Positions 11,924 through 22,357 of a DNA stretch of 64,000 bases are shown in pieces (positions within the stretch are counted from its first letter, which is position 1; each line of letters begins with the position of its first letter). Location: NCBI GenBank assembly GCA_963709645.1, contig CAVPXP010000013.1, positions 62,001 through 126,000 of the forward strand, in the 5' to 3' direction. The position numbers and the translations under genes are program-made. The notes beneath the pieces were generated by a model that saw nothing but the letters and a program-made list of their open reading frames with translations, ran no database searches and had not been told where the DNA came from. The stretch is from DYRB01 sp963709645. GTDB lineage: Bacteria; Pseudomonadota; Gammaproteobacteria; Chromatiales; Chromatiaceae.

Positions 11924-14185
11924 ATGCTTAGCAAAGAGCTTGAATACTCGCTGAATCAGGCCTTCAAGGAGGCCCGCGCCAAACGCCACGAGTACATGAC
12001 GGTGGAGCACCTGCTGCTGTCGCTCCTCGACAATCCCACGGCTGCGCGGGTCCTGCGTGCCTGCGGAGCGGACGCGGCCCGCTTGCGCCAGGAGATCGGC
12101 ACCTTCATCGAGGAGACGACCCCCCTGATCCAGGGGGATACCAGTCGCGAGACCCAGCCGACGCTGGGTTTTCAGCGCGTCTTGCAGCGGGCCGTTTTCC
12201 ACGTCCAGTCTGCGGGCAAGAAGGAGGTGACCGGGGCCAATGTCTTGGTGGCGCTGTTCAGCGAGCAGGACTCGCACGCGGTCTATGCGCTCAACCAACA
12301 GGACATCACCCGATTGGACGTCGTCAACTTCATCTCCCACGGAATCTCCAAGGTGCCCGGCGAGAATCCGGAGGACGAGTCCCAGGGGGGCGAGGCCGAG
12401 GAGGGGCGTGACGCGGAAAAGGAGGGCGCCTCCCCGCTGGAGAGTTTTGCCACGAACCTCAACGCCCTGGCCCAGCGCGGGCGCATCGACCCCCTGATCG
12501 GTCGAGCCCCCGAGATTGAGCGCACCCTGCAGATCCTTTGCCGTCGGCGCAAGAACAACCCGCTTTTCGTCGGCGAGGCAGGCGTTGGCAAAACGGCCAT
12601 TGCCGAGGGGCTGGCCAAGAAGATCGTCGACGGGGACGTCCCCGAGGTCCTTGCGGATGCGGTCATCTACTCGCTAGACCTGGGCGGCCTGGTGGCCGGG
12701 ACCAAGTACCGCGGCGATTTCGAGAAGCGCCTCAAGGCAGTCCTGGCGCAGTTACGCCGCCAGCCCCATGCCATCCTCTTCATCGACGAGATCCACACCA
12801 TCATCGGCGCCGGCTCCGCCTCTGGCGGGGTTATGGACGCCTCCAATCTGATCAAGCCCTTCCTTGCCTCAGGCGACCTGCGCTGCATCGGCTCCACCAC
12901 CTATCAGGAGTACCGCGGCATCTTCGAGAAAGACCGGGCTCTGGCTCGGCGATTCCAGAAGATCGACGTCAACGAGCCGTCGGTGGAAGAGACCGTGGAG
13001 ATCTTGAAGGGGCTCAAGCCGCGCTTCGAGGAGCACCATCAGGTCAGCTATACCCAACCGGCCCTGCGCGCCGCCGCCGAGCTGTCTGCCAAGTACATCA
13101 ACGACCGCCACCTGCCGGACAAGGCCATCGACGTCATCGACGAGGCCGGGGCCCATGTGCAGCTCCGCCCGGCTGACAAGCGCAAGAAGCGCATCGACGT
13201 GGCCGACGTGGAGGCCATCGTTGCCAAGATGGCGCGCATTCCGCCCAAGCGGGTCTCTACCTCCGACACCGAGGCCCTGCGAAACCTGGACCGCGACCTC
13301 AAAATGGTGGTGTACGGCCAAGGCGATGCCATCGATGCCCTGACGTCGGCCATCCGCATGAATCGCTCGGGCCTCGGGCACGAGGAGAAGCCGATCGGTT
13401 CCTTCCTCTTTACCGGTCCCACCGGGGTAGGCAAGACCGAGGTTACCCGGCAGTTGGCGCGCATCCTCGGCATGGAGCTGATCCGCTTCGACATGTCCGA
13501 ATACATGGAGCGCCACACGGTCTCACGCCTCATCGGTGCCCCGCCGGGCTACGTCGGTTTCGACCAGGGCGGGCTGCTGACTGAGGAGATCAACAAGCAC
13601 CCGCACGCGGTGCTGTTGCTGGACGAGATCGAGAAGGCTCACCCCGACGTCTTCAACCTGCTCCTGCAGGTCATGGACCATGGGACCCTGACCGACAACA
13701 ACGGGCGCAAGGCGGACTTCCGCAATGTGGTCCTGGTGATGACCACCAATGCCGGGGCCTCCGAGACCAGCCGCAGGTCCATCGGCTTTACAGAGCAGGA
13801 CCACGCCACCGACGGCATCGAAGCCCTCAAGCGCTTTTTCAGTCCGGAGTTCCGCAACCGCCTGGATGCCGTGGTTCAGTTCGGCGCCCTCACCGCCCAG
13901 ACCATCGCGAGCGTGGTGGACAAGTTCATCTTCGAGTTGGAGCAGCAACTCCTCGACAAGAAGGTGGCTCTGGCCATCGACGCCGATGCGCGCGCCTGGA
14001 TCGCCGAGAAGGGTTATGACCCGGCCATGGGCGCGCGTCCCATGGCGCGGGTTATCCAGAATCACATCAAGAAACCCCTTGCCAACGAGGTGCTGTTTGG
14101 AGAATTGGCCAGCGGTGGCAAGGTGCGGGTCTACGTCAAGGACGACGACCTCGCCTTCCAGTTTGGCGAGCGAAAGCCGCACTGA
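11924..14185 (+). CDS. clpA: ATP-dependent Clp protease ATP-binding subunit ClpA
   Basis: A 753-residue hexameric AAA+ unfoldase partnering ClpP. The N-terminal Clp repeat domain, residues 1 to about 145, binds ClpS. The first AAA+ module has Walker A GEAGVGKT (217-224) and Walker B LFIDEIHT; the second has GPTGVGKT (near 498) and LLLDEIEKAHPDV. An acidic linker lies around residues 147-166. Length and domain order match the family, and the frame is clean throughout. Confidence 0.97.
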   Translation: MLSKELEYSLNQAFKEARAKRHEYMTVEHLLLSLLDNPTAARVLRACGADAARLRQEIGTFIEETTPLIQGDTSRETQPTLGFQRVLQRAVFHVQSAGKKEVTGANVLVALFSEQDSHAVYALNQQDITRLDVVNFISHGISKVPGENPEDESQGGEAEEGRDAEKEGASPLESFATNLNALAQRGRIDPLIGRAPEIERTLQILCRRRKNNPLFVGEAGVGKTAIAEGLAKKIVDGDVPEVLADAVIYSLDLGGLVAGTKYRGDFEKRLKAVLAQLRRQPHAILFIDEIHTIIGAGSASGGVMDASNLIKPFLASGDLRCIGSTTYQEYRGIFEKDRALARRFQKIDVNEPSVEETVEILKGLKPRFEEHHQVSYTQPALRAAAELSAKYINDRHLPDKAIDVIDEAGAHVQLRPADKRKKRIDVADVEAIVAKMARIPPKRVSTSDTEALRNLDRDLKMVVYGQGDAIDALTSAIRMNRSGLGHEEKPIGSFLFTGPTGVGKTEVTRQLARILGMELIRFDMSEYMERHTVSRLIGAPPGYVGFDQGGLLTEEINKHPHAVLLLDEIEKAHPDVFNLLLQVMDHGTLTDNNGRKADFRNVVLVMTTNAGASETSRRSIGFTEQDHATDGIEALKRFFSPEFRNRLDAVVQFGALTAQTIASVVDKFIFELEQQLLDKKVALAIDADARAWIAEKGYDPAMGARPMARVIQNHIKKPLANEVLFGELASGGKVRVYVKDDDLAFQFGERKPH

Positions 14186-14301
14186 TTGGGGCGGATGAGT
14201 TCAGGTCTAGGCGGAGGTCCCTACTGCCCCCCTGCGTTGCATGGATTGGGCGGGGAGGGGCCGCAAGCAATGGCTGCTGCTGGGCGCCTCGGGCGGGAAG
14301 G

Positions 14302-14520
14302 TCAGCGGGCGCGGTAAGTGATCCGGCCCTTGGTCAAGTCGTAGGGCGTGAGCTCCACGGTCACCTTATCCCCCGTCAGGATGCGGATATAGTGCTTGCG
14401 CATTTTTCCCGAGATGTGAGCGGTCACCACGTGACCGTTCTCGAGCTCCACCCGAAACACGGTATTGGGCAGGGTCTCGACGACCGTGCCTTCCATCTGG
14501 ATTGCGTCTTCTTTTGCCAT
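14302..14520 (-). CDS. infA: Translation initiation factor IF-1
   Basis: A 72-residue S1-like OB-fold protein that binds the ribosomal A site during initiation. The sequence is nearly canonical, with EGTVVETLPNTVFRVELENG, HISGKMRKHYIRIL and ending KGRITYRAR. It converges with clpA, the order seen in Escherichia coli. No tRNA-Ser gene is present between them here. Confidence 0.97.
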   Translation of the reverse strand: MAKEDAIQMEGTVVETLPNTVFRVELENGHVVTAHISGKMRKHYIRILTGDKVTVELTPYDLTKGRITYRAR

Positions 14521-14732
14521 GGACTGTCGGATTGATTGGCTTGGGTTCCGGCTACAAAACCGCGCAAGTTTAACACATCAATGCAAGACGCGCGCCTGGC
14601 CGCTGACATTTGAGCGCTTTGTCGACCCACGCCGCCCGGTAATGCGGCCCATCTGGGCCCGGATGGTGGTGACAGACTTGCACGAGTCCCCTTCCCGCCC
14701 GGTATTGGCTTGCGTCTGCAGTTGGTGGGCTC

Positions 14733-15596
14733 TCAGATGTGGCCGGCAGCGTGCAGCTCGGCGGCTTGCAAGGTGTTTTCCAGCAGACTCGCAATGGTCA
14801 TGGGGCCGACCCCACCCGGGACAGGGGTTATCCATGCGGCGCGCTCGCGGCAGGGACCGTAGTCCACATCGCCCACTAGGGTACCGCCCTCCAAGCGGTT
14901 GATGCCCACGTCGACCACCAGGGCCCCCTGCTTGACCCAGTGGCCGGGGACGAACCGGGGACTCCCGACGGCGGCGACCAGGACGTCTGCCCCCCGTGCC
15001 TTCTCTTCCAAGTCCCTGGTGCGGCTATGGCATACCGTGATGGTGCAGCGGGCGGCCAGCAGCTCCAAGGCCATGGGGCGACCGACGATGTTCGACTGCC
15101 CGATGATGACCGCGTCGAGCCCCGCCAAGGTGTGCCCGGTGCGTGCCAACAGGGTCATGACGCCCTTCGGAGTGCAGGGCCGCAGGACCGGCATACGCAG
15201 CGCCAGGCGGCCGACGTTGTAGGGGTGAAATCCGTCCACGTCCTTGGTAGGGAGGATGCGTTCGATGATCGCCTCCTCGTCGACGTGCCCGGGCAGCGGA
15301 AGCTGGACCAGAATGCCGTCGATGCGCTCCTCGGCGTTGAGGGCATCGATCAGGGCAAGCAGGGCTTCCTGAGTGGTGTCGGCAGGGAGCTCATGCAGCT
15401 CCGAGTAGAATCCGACCTCCTGACATGCCCTTCGCTTGTTGCGAACATAGACCTGGGAGGCGGGGTTGGCCCCAATCAGGACCACTGCCAGTCCTGGGGC
15501 GCGTCGGCTTTGGGCCGTGATGGCCTCTACCTGCGCCTTGATCGCGGCGCGAATCTCCGCCGCGATGGCCTTGCCGTCGAGGATCTGTCCGGCCAT
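14733..15596 (-). CDS. folD: Bifunctional methylenetetrahydrofolate dehydrogenase/cyclohydrolase
   Basis: Interconverts 5,10-methylene-, methenyl- and 10-formyl-tetrahydrofolate. The ATG at 15596 is chosen over one 42 bases upstream because it gives the usual N-terminus MAGQILDGKAIAAEIR and 287 residues, against 288 in Escherichia coli, with a G-rich ribosome site before it. Seen are the catalytic lysine region YVRNKRRACQEVGF, QLPLPGHVDEEAI, the NADP loop VIGQSNIVGRPMA and PVPGGVGPMTIASLLENT near the end. Confidence 0.95.
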   Translation of the reverse strand: MAGQILDGKAIAAEIRAAIKAQVEAITAQSRRAPGLAVVLIGANPASQVYVRNKRRACQEVGFYSELHELPADTTQEALLALIDALNAEERIDGILVQLPLPGHVDEEAIIERILPTKDVDGFHPYNVGRLALRMPVLRPCTPKGVMTLLARTGHTLAGLDAVIIGQSNIVGRPMALELLAARCTITVCHSRTRDLEEKARGADVLVAAVGSPRFVPGHWVKQGALVVDVGINRLEGGTLVGDVDYGPCRERAAWITPVPGGVGPMTIASLLENTLQAAELHAAGHI

Positions 15597-16264
15597 GCTG
15601 CCCCCAAACCGATACGAGTCGTGGAAGGCTGGCATCATAGCCTCTCGCCACCGGCTTGCAAGACAGGGTCCCCGGTGTCCCTGGCCAATGCCTCTCGACC
15701 GGCGCGGCGCGCGGACGGACGGGTTGCGATCTCATTGCGCCGCAGGGTGTAGGGGAACTTTGAGGCCGCTTGGGCGGCTGTATCGGCGAATTGGCGCACG
15801 GGGGCGCGCCTAGCGACGGAGAAGCGGTTGCGCCGGGGGCCTTTCGCCATTGGCTGCACACCCGCGCAGCGGTCGACGAAGGCACTTCGAATGAGAGTTC
15901 CATCGTCGAGCCGGCCAAGAAGAGCGATCACCGAATCAGTCCGAAGCCCGCGTCGGGTTCCGGCAGGGCATGGAACCCCCCGTGACGACTAGGCTCTTAG
16001 GACTCCGGCGACATATGCCTAAGGAGATGCTGACTAAAGCCATCCCCGGCTTGAATCAGCTCGCGCTTCCCGAGGCGCCACTCGTGGAGCGCTGCATTTT
16101 CCGCGGCTTAGCGCCGTTGGAAATGGCGGGCCCTCCGTGGCCCGCACGGGGAACACTTTAGTCAGCGTTTCCCAAAGGGTACAGGGCCGCGCCACCCCCC
16201 AGGCAGTGCTCAACCATCCTTGTTGCTCTGCGCTCGACCCTTGCCATATCACGAGGTCCCTGAT
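15597..16264. other. Intergenic region between folD and mprF
   Basis: This divergent gap of about 670 bp holds no recognisable gene. Its distinguishing content is the 156-bp inverted-repeat element at 16020-16175. The open frames on the minus strand between 15635 and 15931 have no family features and are probably chance frames of GC-rich DNA. Confidence 0.5.
16020..16175 (-). mobile_element. MITE-like element, full-length copy A
   Basis: A 156-bp non-coding element with imperfect terminal inverted repeats of about 19 bases. The left end is AAGGAGATGCTGACTAAAG and the right end reads CTTTAGTCAGCGTTTCCC. Its interior is highly similar, in reverse orientation, to 31923-32078. The left end abuts a TA dinucleotide; the right side reads AA. 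No transposase is encoded, so it would depend on one elsewhere. Confidence 0.75.
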
Positions 16265-18895
16265 GTGCCCGCCCAATCCGATGCGCCCCTGATCCTAGTC
16301 CCTGACCAGGGCTCCCTCGAACCCTTGCCAGCCCCCGGTCACCCGAGACCCGCCTGGTTCAGGTACCTTGGACCGACCCTTGCCCTGGCCGTCCTGGCGA
16401 TGGCTCTGCTGGTCCTGGGCCACATGGCCGAGGACATCCATGTGGCGGACGTGGGCGCGGCCATCAAAGCGGCCACCTGGGTCCAGATCGCCCTGGCCAT
16501 CGCGGCCACGGCACTTAGCTTCGCTGCGCTAGCGGCCTACGACGTGCTGGCGGTGCGCAGCTGCATCAAGGAGCCGGTGGGCCTGGGGACGGCCCTGTTC
16601 GCCGGCGCCACGGGTTACGCGGTGTCCAATGCCCTGGGTTTTCCAGTCCTCACTGGGGGCTCGGTGCGCTACCGCATCTATTCGGCGGTTGGGCTTGGGG
16701 TCGCGGACATCGGGCGTATCGTCGCTATCGCCTGGCTGACCCTCTGGCTTGGGCTGGTCTTCGTGGTGGGGTTGGCCATGGCCTTGGACCCGACCGGGAT
16801 CGCGCACCTGACCTCCCTGCCCTTCGGTGCCGCCCGCGGCATCGGGCTCGCCCTGGTTGCTGCCACCATCGCCTTCCTGGCCTGGGTGTCCACCGGCCAA
16901 CGCTCCCTGTCCCTATGGGGCTGGTCCATCCCCATGCCGGACGGACGCACGGCCATGGGGCAGCTGCTGGTCGGAAGCATCGACTTCGCCGCGGCGGCGG
17001 CAACCCTCTACGTCCTGCTGCCGGCGGGAGCGGCACCGGACCTGGGTGCCTTCCTGGTGGTCTTTGCGGCGGCTATCACCCTCGGGATACTGGCCCACAC
17101 CCCGGGGGGCATCGGTGTCTTCGAGGCGACCATCGCCGCCGGCCTGGGCATGATCGGGCGCTCGGACCTGGTGGCGGCCCTGATCCTGTACCGAGCTGTC
17201 TATTCCCTGCTGCCCCTGGGTATGGCGGCCCTTGCCCTGCTCCTGGTGGAGGTGATCCGGCGCCGCACCCAGGTCGCCGGGGCGCGGCGCCTGCTCAACC
17301 GCATGCTCCAGGGGGTGGTCCCGGCCGTGGCCGGGGGCCTGGTCCTGATCGGGGGGGTGGTGCTCTTGGTATCGAGCTCCATCCCGCGCCAAGACTGGCG
17401 CATCGACCTGCTCTCCGACCTGGTGCCCTTGCCGTTCATCGAGGCGTCGCACCTCCTGGGCAGCCTGGTGGGGGTCCTGCTCATGGTCATCGCCAGGGGG
17501 CTCTTCGCTCGCCTGGCCCCCGCCTGGTGGGCCGCGGTGACCCTGCTGGCGGCCGGCATGGTGTTCTCGTTGGCGAAGGGGATGGATTGGGAGGAGGCGA
17601 CCATCCTGTTCGCCTTTGTCGGCTTCCTGTTTTTTTTCAAGGACCTCTTCTACCGCCCCGGTCGCCTGACGGACCTGCGCCCCGGGCTGCGCTGGCTGTC
17701 CCTGGTGCTGGGGCTGTTGATCGTGGTCGCCTGGGTCGGATTCTTCCTCTACCGGCATGTGGAGTACAGCAATGAGCTTTGGTGGGAGTTCGCCTGGGAC
17801 GGCAACGCCCCGCGCTTTCTGCGCGCTGCCCTGGCGGTGGCCATCGTCGCCGGGATCGCCCTGGCGGATGCCCTGTTCAATCGCCCGCTGCCCGCCCGCA
17901 AGGGGCCCGAGCGCATCCCCGACGCGGTTCGCCGCCTGGTGGCCCAAGCGCCCCGGGCAATGGCCGCAATGGCCCTTCTGGGTGACAAGCGCTTTCTGAT
18001 CGCCGAATCCGAACGTGCCTGCCTTATGTATGGGGTATCGGGGCGCAGTTGGGTCTCCCTGGGCGGGCCGATTGGCGAGGCACAGGAGGCCAGGGAGCTC
18101 GTCTGGCGCTTCCGCGAGCTGGTGGATCAACACGCCGGGCGGGTGGTCTTCTATGGCGTCGGCACCGAGGATTTGCCGCTCTATCTGGACATGGGCCTAG
18201 CTCTCCACAAAATCGGCGAGGTCGCCCGGGTCGATTTGACCAAGTTCAACTTGCAGGGTTCGGCGGGCCAGGAGATGCGCTATGTGGATCGACGCGCGAC
18301 CAAGGAGGGTATGGAATTCGCCATCATCCCCAAGGCCGAGGTCGAGGCGGCCCTCGACGAGATGAAGGGTGTCTCGGATGCCTGGTTGGAGAGCAAAAAG
18401 GCGAGCGAGAAGGGCTTCTCCCTGGGCGCCTTCCGCCCGGACTACCTGGTCGAGTTCGACTGTGCCGTGCTGCGCAAGGGTGGGCGCATGGTTGCCTTCG
18501 CCAACCTCCTGCGGGCAGGCGACCGCAACGAGCTGGCCATCGATCTGATGCGCTACGAGCAGGGGGTGTCGAGGGTACTCATGGACGCGCTGTTCGTGCG
18601 CGTTGCCCTCTACGCCAAGGAGCAGGGTTATGCCTGGTTCAACCTGGGGGCGGCGCCGCTGTCCGGCCTGGCCGAGCACCGCCTGGCTCCCACCTGGCAC
18701 AAGGTCGGGGCCCTGATCTTCCGCCGCGGCGAGGAGTTCTACCCCTTCGAGGGGCTGCGTGCCTACAAGCAGAAGTTCAACCCCGTCTGGACACCCCACT
18801 ACCTGGCCTGTCGCGGCGGGCTGGCCCTGCCCCAGATTCTTGTCGACGTCGCGGCCTTGATCGCCGGGGGGCGCCTGGAGATGATCAAGAAATGA
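16265..18895 (+). CDS. mprF: Bifunctional lysylphosphatidylglycerol flippase/synthetase MprF
   Basis: Transfers an amino acid from aminoacyl-tRNA to phosphatidylglycerol and flips the product, lowering surface negative charge. The N-terminal 530 residues or so are a chain of hydrophobic helices, including the flippase region with TPGGIGVFEATI. The C-terminal DUF2156 GNAT-like synthase domain starts near residue 560 and contains SLGGPIGE, WFNLGAAPLSGL and FNPVWTPHYL. GTG at 16265 follows a GAGG site; an in-frame TTG at 16220 is the alternative. Its stop overlaps the next gene's ATG (ATGA), so the two are almost certainly co-translated. Confidence 0.9.
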   Translation: MPAQSDAPLILVPDQGSLEPLPAPGHPRPAWFRYLGPTLALAVLAMALLVLGHMAEDIHVADVGAAIKAATWVQIALAIAATALSFAALAAYDVLAVRSCIKEPVGLGTALFAGATGYAVSNALGFPVLTGGSVRYRIYSAVGLGVADIGRIVAIAWLTLWLGLVFVVGLAMALDPTGIAHLTSLPFGAARGIGLALVAATIAFLAWVSTGQRSLSLWGWSIPMPDGRTAMGQLLVGSIDFAAAAATLYVLLPAGAAPDLGAFLVVFAAAITLGILAHTPGGIGVFEATIAAGLGMIGRSDLVAALILYRAVYSLLPLGMAALALLLVEVIRRRTQVAGARRLLNRMLQGVVPAVAGGLVLIGGVVLLVSSSIPRQDWRIDLLSDLVPLPFIEASHLLGSLVGVLLMVIARGLFARLAPAWWAAVTLLAAGMVFSLAKGMDWEEATILFAFVGFLFFFKDLFYRPGRLTDLRPGLRWLSLVLGLLIVVAWVGFFLYRHVEYSNELWWEFAWDGNAPRFLRAALAVAIVAGIALADALFNRPLPARKGPERIPDAVRRLVAQAPRAMAAMALLGDKRFLIAESERACLMYGVSGRSWVSLGGPIGEAQEARELVWRFRELVDQHAGRVVFYGVGTEDLPLYLDMGLALHKIGEVARVDLTKFNLQGSAGQEMRYVDRRATKEGMEFAIIPKAEVEAALDEMKGVSDAWLESKKASEKGFSLGAFRPDYLVEFDCAVLRKGGRMVAFANLLRAGDRNELAIDLMRYEQGVSRVLMDALFVRVALYAKEQGYAWFNLGAAPLSGLAEHRLAPTWHKVGALIFRRGEEFYPFEGLRAYKQKFNPVWTPHYLACRGGLALPQILVDVAALIAGGRLEMIKK

Positions 18896-20372
18896 ACCTG
18901 AACACCGACCGCCTTCGGGGCCCTGGCATTCACCCTGTCCCTCATGACCGCAGCCGCCGCTGACCCCGGCTCGGGCACATCCGCCCACCACGTCTCAGGC
19001 CTCACCCCCGAAGGGATTCGATGGAGGGCAACCCCGCACCGTCTCCGCCGAGCGGCTCCACGATATTCCCCTCCTGACACCTACCGGAGCGGCGCGCGAG
19101 GCGCCCAAGGGTCTGGCCGTCCTGGTGTCCGGCACCGACGGCTGGACGCCAGAGCGCACCGCCGAGGCCAAGGCTCTGCTGGACGCAGGCCTGATCGTGC
19201 TGGCGGTGGACTTCACTGTCTACCGCAAGGCCCTGGCCGCCTCCGGAGACGGGTGCCACTACGTGGTCGCGGACTTCGAGGCCCTGGCCCAATTGGCCCA
19301 GCGGGAGTTGGGGCTAACGACGTATCTGCGACCCATCATCGTCGGGTCCGGAACCGGAGCTGGGACCTTCGCCTATGCGGCCCTTGCAGACGCCCCGAAC
19401 AACACCCTGGGGGGGGCCGTGGCGGTCGGCTTCGACAACCGTCTGGACACCCCGGTGGCCTTCTGCCCCGGGGCCAGCTCCAAGCCCAACCGGGCGGGTG
19501 GCTTCACCTATGGTTTCGACCGCACCATCCCGGCGGCCATCACCTTTCTGGCCGGCCCCGGCGAGGCCGCGCTGATCGATCCCGAGTTTGCGGCTGGGGA
19601 CCGAGTGACAATGACCCCACTCGATCCGGCCCGGCGCATCCCTCAGATAGTCCAGGCCGTGGTGGACACGGCCAATGGTGACGCCCTCGAAGAGGCCGAC
19701 CTGCCAGTTGTACAGCTCGATCCGAAAGGCGATCCACGCGGGGTGGTCCTGATCTGGTCCGGTGATGGGGGCTGGCGCGATATTGACCAAAGCGTCGGCG
19801 CCCTCCTCGTCGAAAAGGGCTTCGCGGTGGTCGGGGTAGACTCCCTCCGCTATTTCTGGTCGAAGCGCACCGCCCAGGAGATGGCACGGGACACTGCCCT
19901 GATGGTCAAGGCGGCGGACCCGACCGAGCGCCTCCCCATCCTGCTCGCGGGCTACTCCTTCGGGGCCAATGTCCTGCCCTTCGCCTGGCCGCAGATCGAC
20001 CCGGATATCCGCGCCCGCACGCGCCTGGTGGCGCTCCTCGCCCCGGAGGAGAAGACCGGGTTCCAAATATCGGTGGGCGGATGGCTGGGGATGTCCACCG
20101 GGGATGCGGACGTCGTCGCCGCCATCGTTGCCCTGCCGCCGGCCGTCACCCTGTGCGTCCATGGTGAGGATGAGGACGACAGCGCCTGCAAGTCGCCGCT
20201 TCTGGCCAAGTGCGAGATCCTTGGGCTTCCCGGCGGGCACCACTTCGATGACGACTATCACAGGCTGACCGCCCTGACCCTTGCCGCGTTCGATCGCCGG
20301 GCGCCAGAGGCAGAGGCCGATGCAAAGGCGGCCGAGCAACCCCCGCCGGGTCCCGCCGCACCCAGGCAATGA
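18892..20372 (+). CDS. VirJ/AcvB-family periplasmic hydrolase (N-terminal frameshifts)
   Basis: Exported alpha/beta-hydrolase related to Agrobacterium AcvB and VirJ. In known systems the family hydrolyses aminoacyl-phosphatidylglycerol and sits beside an MprF homologue (lpiA-acvB), which matches this context. The ATG overlaps the mprF stop. After one extra base near 18912, a hydrophobic signal stretch reads FGALAFTLSLMTAAAA. A second shift near 19020 leads into the main frame. The core has two hydrolase-like repeats, with VSGTDGW and SGDGGWRDID, the nucleophile-type elbow LLAGYSFGANVLPF, and LPGGHHFDDDY carrying the probable catalytic histidine. Confidence 0.8.
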
Positions 20373-20414
20373 AGGAGGCGTGCAGGGCTAGGGCCCCAGA
20401 CGAGCGAGTCCGCA

Positions 20415-21619
20415 CTATTCCCGCCGCAGCGCCTCGATCGGGTCCAACCGTGCCGCCCGGCGCGCCGGGAAGTAGCCGAAGACCACCCCCACTGCGGCGG
20501 AAAACAGAAAGGCGATTAGCACAATGCGGGGGTTGAAGACAAAGGGGACCTCCAGCACGCCGGCGAGCCCGACGGAGGCCCCGATGGCCAGCAGGATGCC
20601 CAGCACGCCGCCCAGGGAGGAGAGGGCCACTGCCTCCACCAGAAATTGCATGAGGACCTCCGTCTCCAGGGCGCCGATGGCCAAGCGGATGCCGATCTCG
20701 CGGGTCCGCTCGGTCACCGAAACCAGCATGATGTTCATGATGCCGATGCCGCCCACCAGAAGGCTGACCGCCGCCACGGCGCTGAGCAGCGCGGTCAGGA
20801 CCTTGGTGGTTCCGGTGAGCATGTTGGCGATCTCCTTCATGTCCCGCACGCTGAAGTCGTCCTGCTCCCCGGCGGCGATGTGGCGGCGCTTGCGCATCAG
20901 GCGCTCGATGTCCTCCTTGGCCTTTTCCGTGGACTCGCCCTCGCGCACCGCGACCTGGATCAGGGTCACGTTGCGGTTGCCGGCCAGGCGACGGTGGAAG
21001 GTGCGCAACGGTATGACCACCAGGTCGTCCTGATCCGACCCCATGGTACTCTGGCCCTTCGCCGCGAGCAGCCCGACGACCTGGCAGGCCAACTGCTTCA
21101 AGCGGATTTTCTGATCCAGCGGGTCCTGGGGACCAAACAGCTCCTTGCGCACCGTGGCCCCAATGACGCAGACGGCCCGCCCAGCCCGTAGCTCCGCCTC
21201 TGTGAAGGGGCGCCCAGCGGCGAAGGTCCAGTTGCGCACCTCGAAGAATCGATTGTCGGTGCCGGAAACTGAGGCGGACCAGTTGGCGTTGCCGGCGACG
21301 GCGGTGAGGGCCTGGCTGGCGGAGGGTGCAACGGCCAGGACGGCTGGGACGTCGCGCCCCACGGCGACGGCATCTTCCAGGGTGAAGGGCGCCCCGCCAC
21401 CACCGGACATCGGCCCCATGTGCTGGCCCATGCGGATCATCAGCAGATTGCTCCCCAGCGACTGGATCTGGCTGGTGACCGCCAGGGTAGCCCCGTCCCC
21501 CAGGGTGACCATGACGATCACCGCAGCCACCCCGATGACGATGCCGAGGATGGTCAGGACCGAGCGCAAGACGTTGCGACGGATCTCGCGCAGGGCGAGG
21601 AGGAGCGCATTCCACAACA

Positions 21620-21620
<1 letters not shown>
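20415..21620 (-). CDS. ABC transporter permease, MacB/FtsX type
   Basis: A 401-residue inner-membrane permease. One N-terminal helix, around ILGIVIGVAAVIVMV, is followed by a large periplasmic MacB-core domain (about 45-280) and three C-terminal helices, including VGGIGIMNIMLVSVTERTRE. The gene ends PARRAARLDPIEALRRE, the normal C-terminus of this family. Its ATG shares a base with the stop of the ATPase gene upstream. With the adaptor and ATPase it forms a tripartite macrolide or peptide exporter; the substrate cannot be read from sequence. Confidence 0.9.
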
Positions 21621-22353
<733 letters not shown>

Positions 22354-22357
<4 letters not shown>

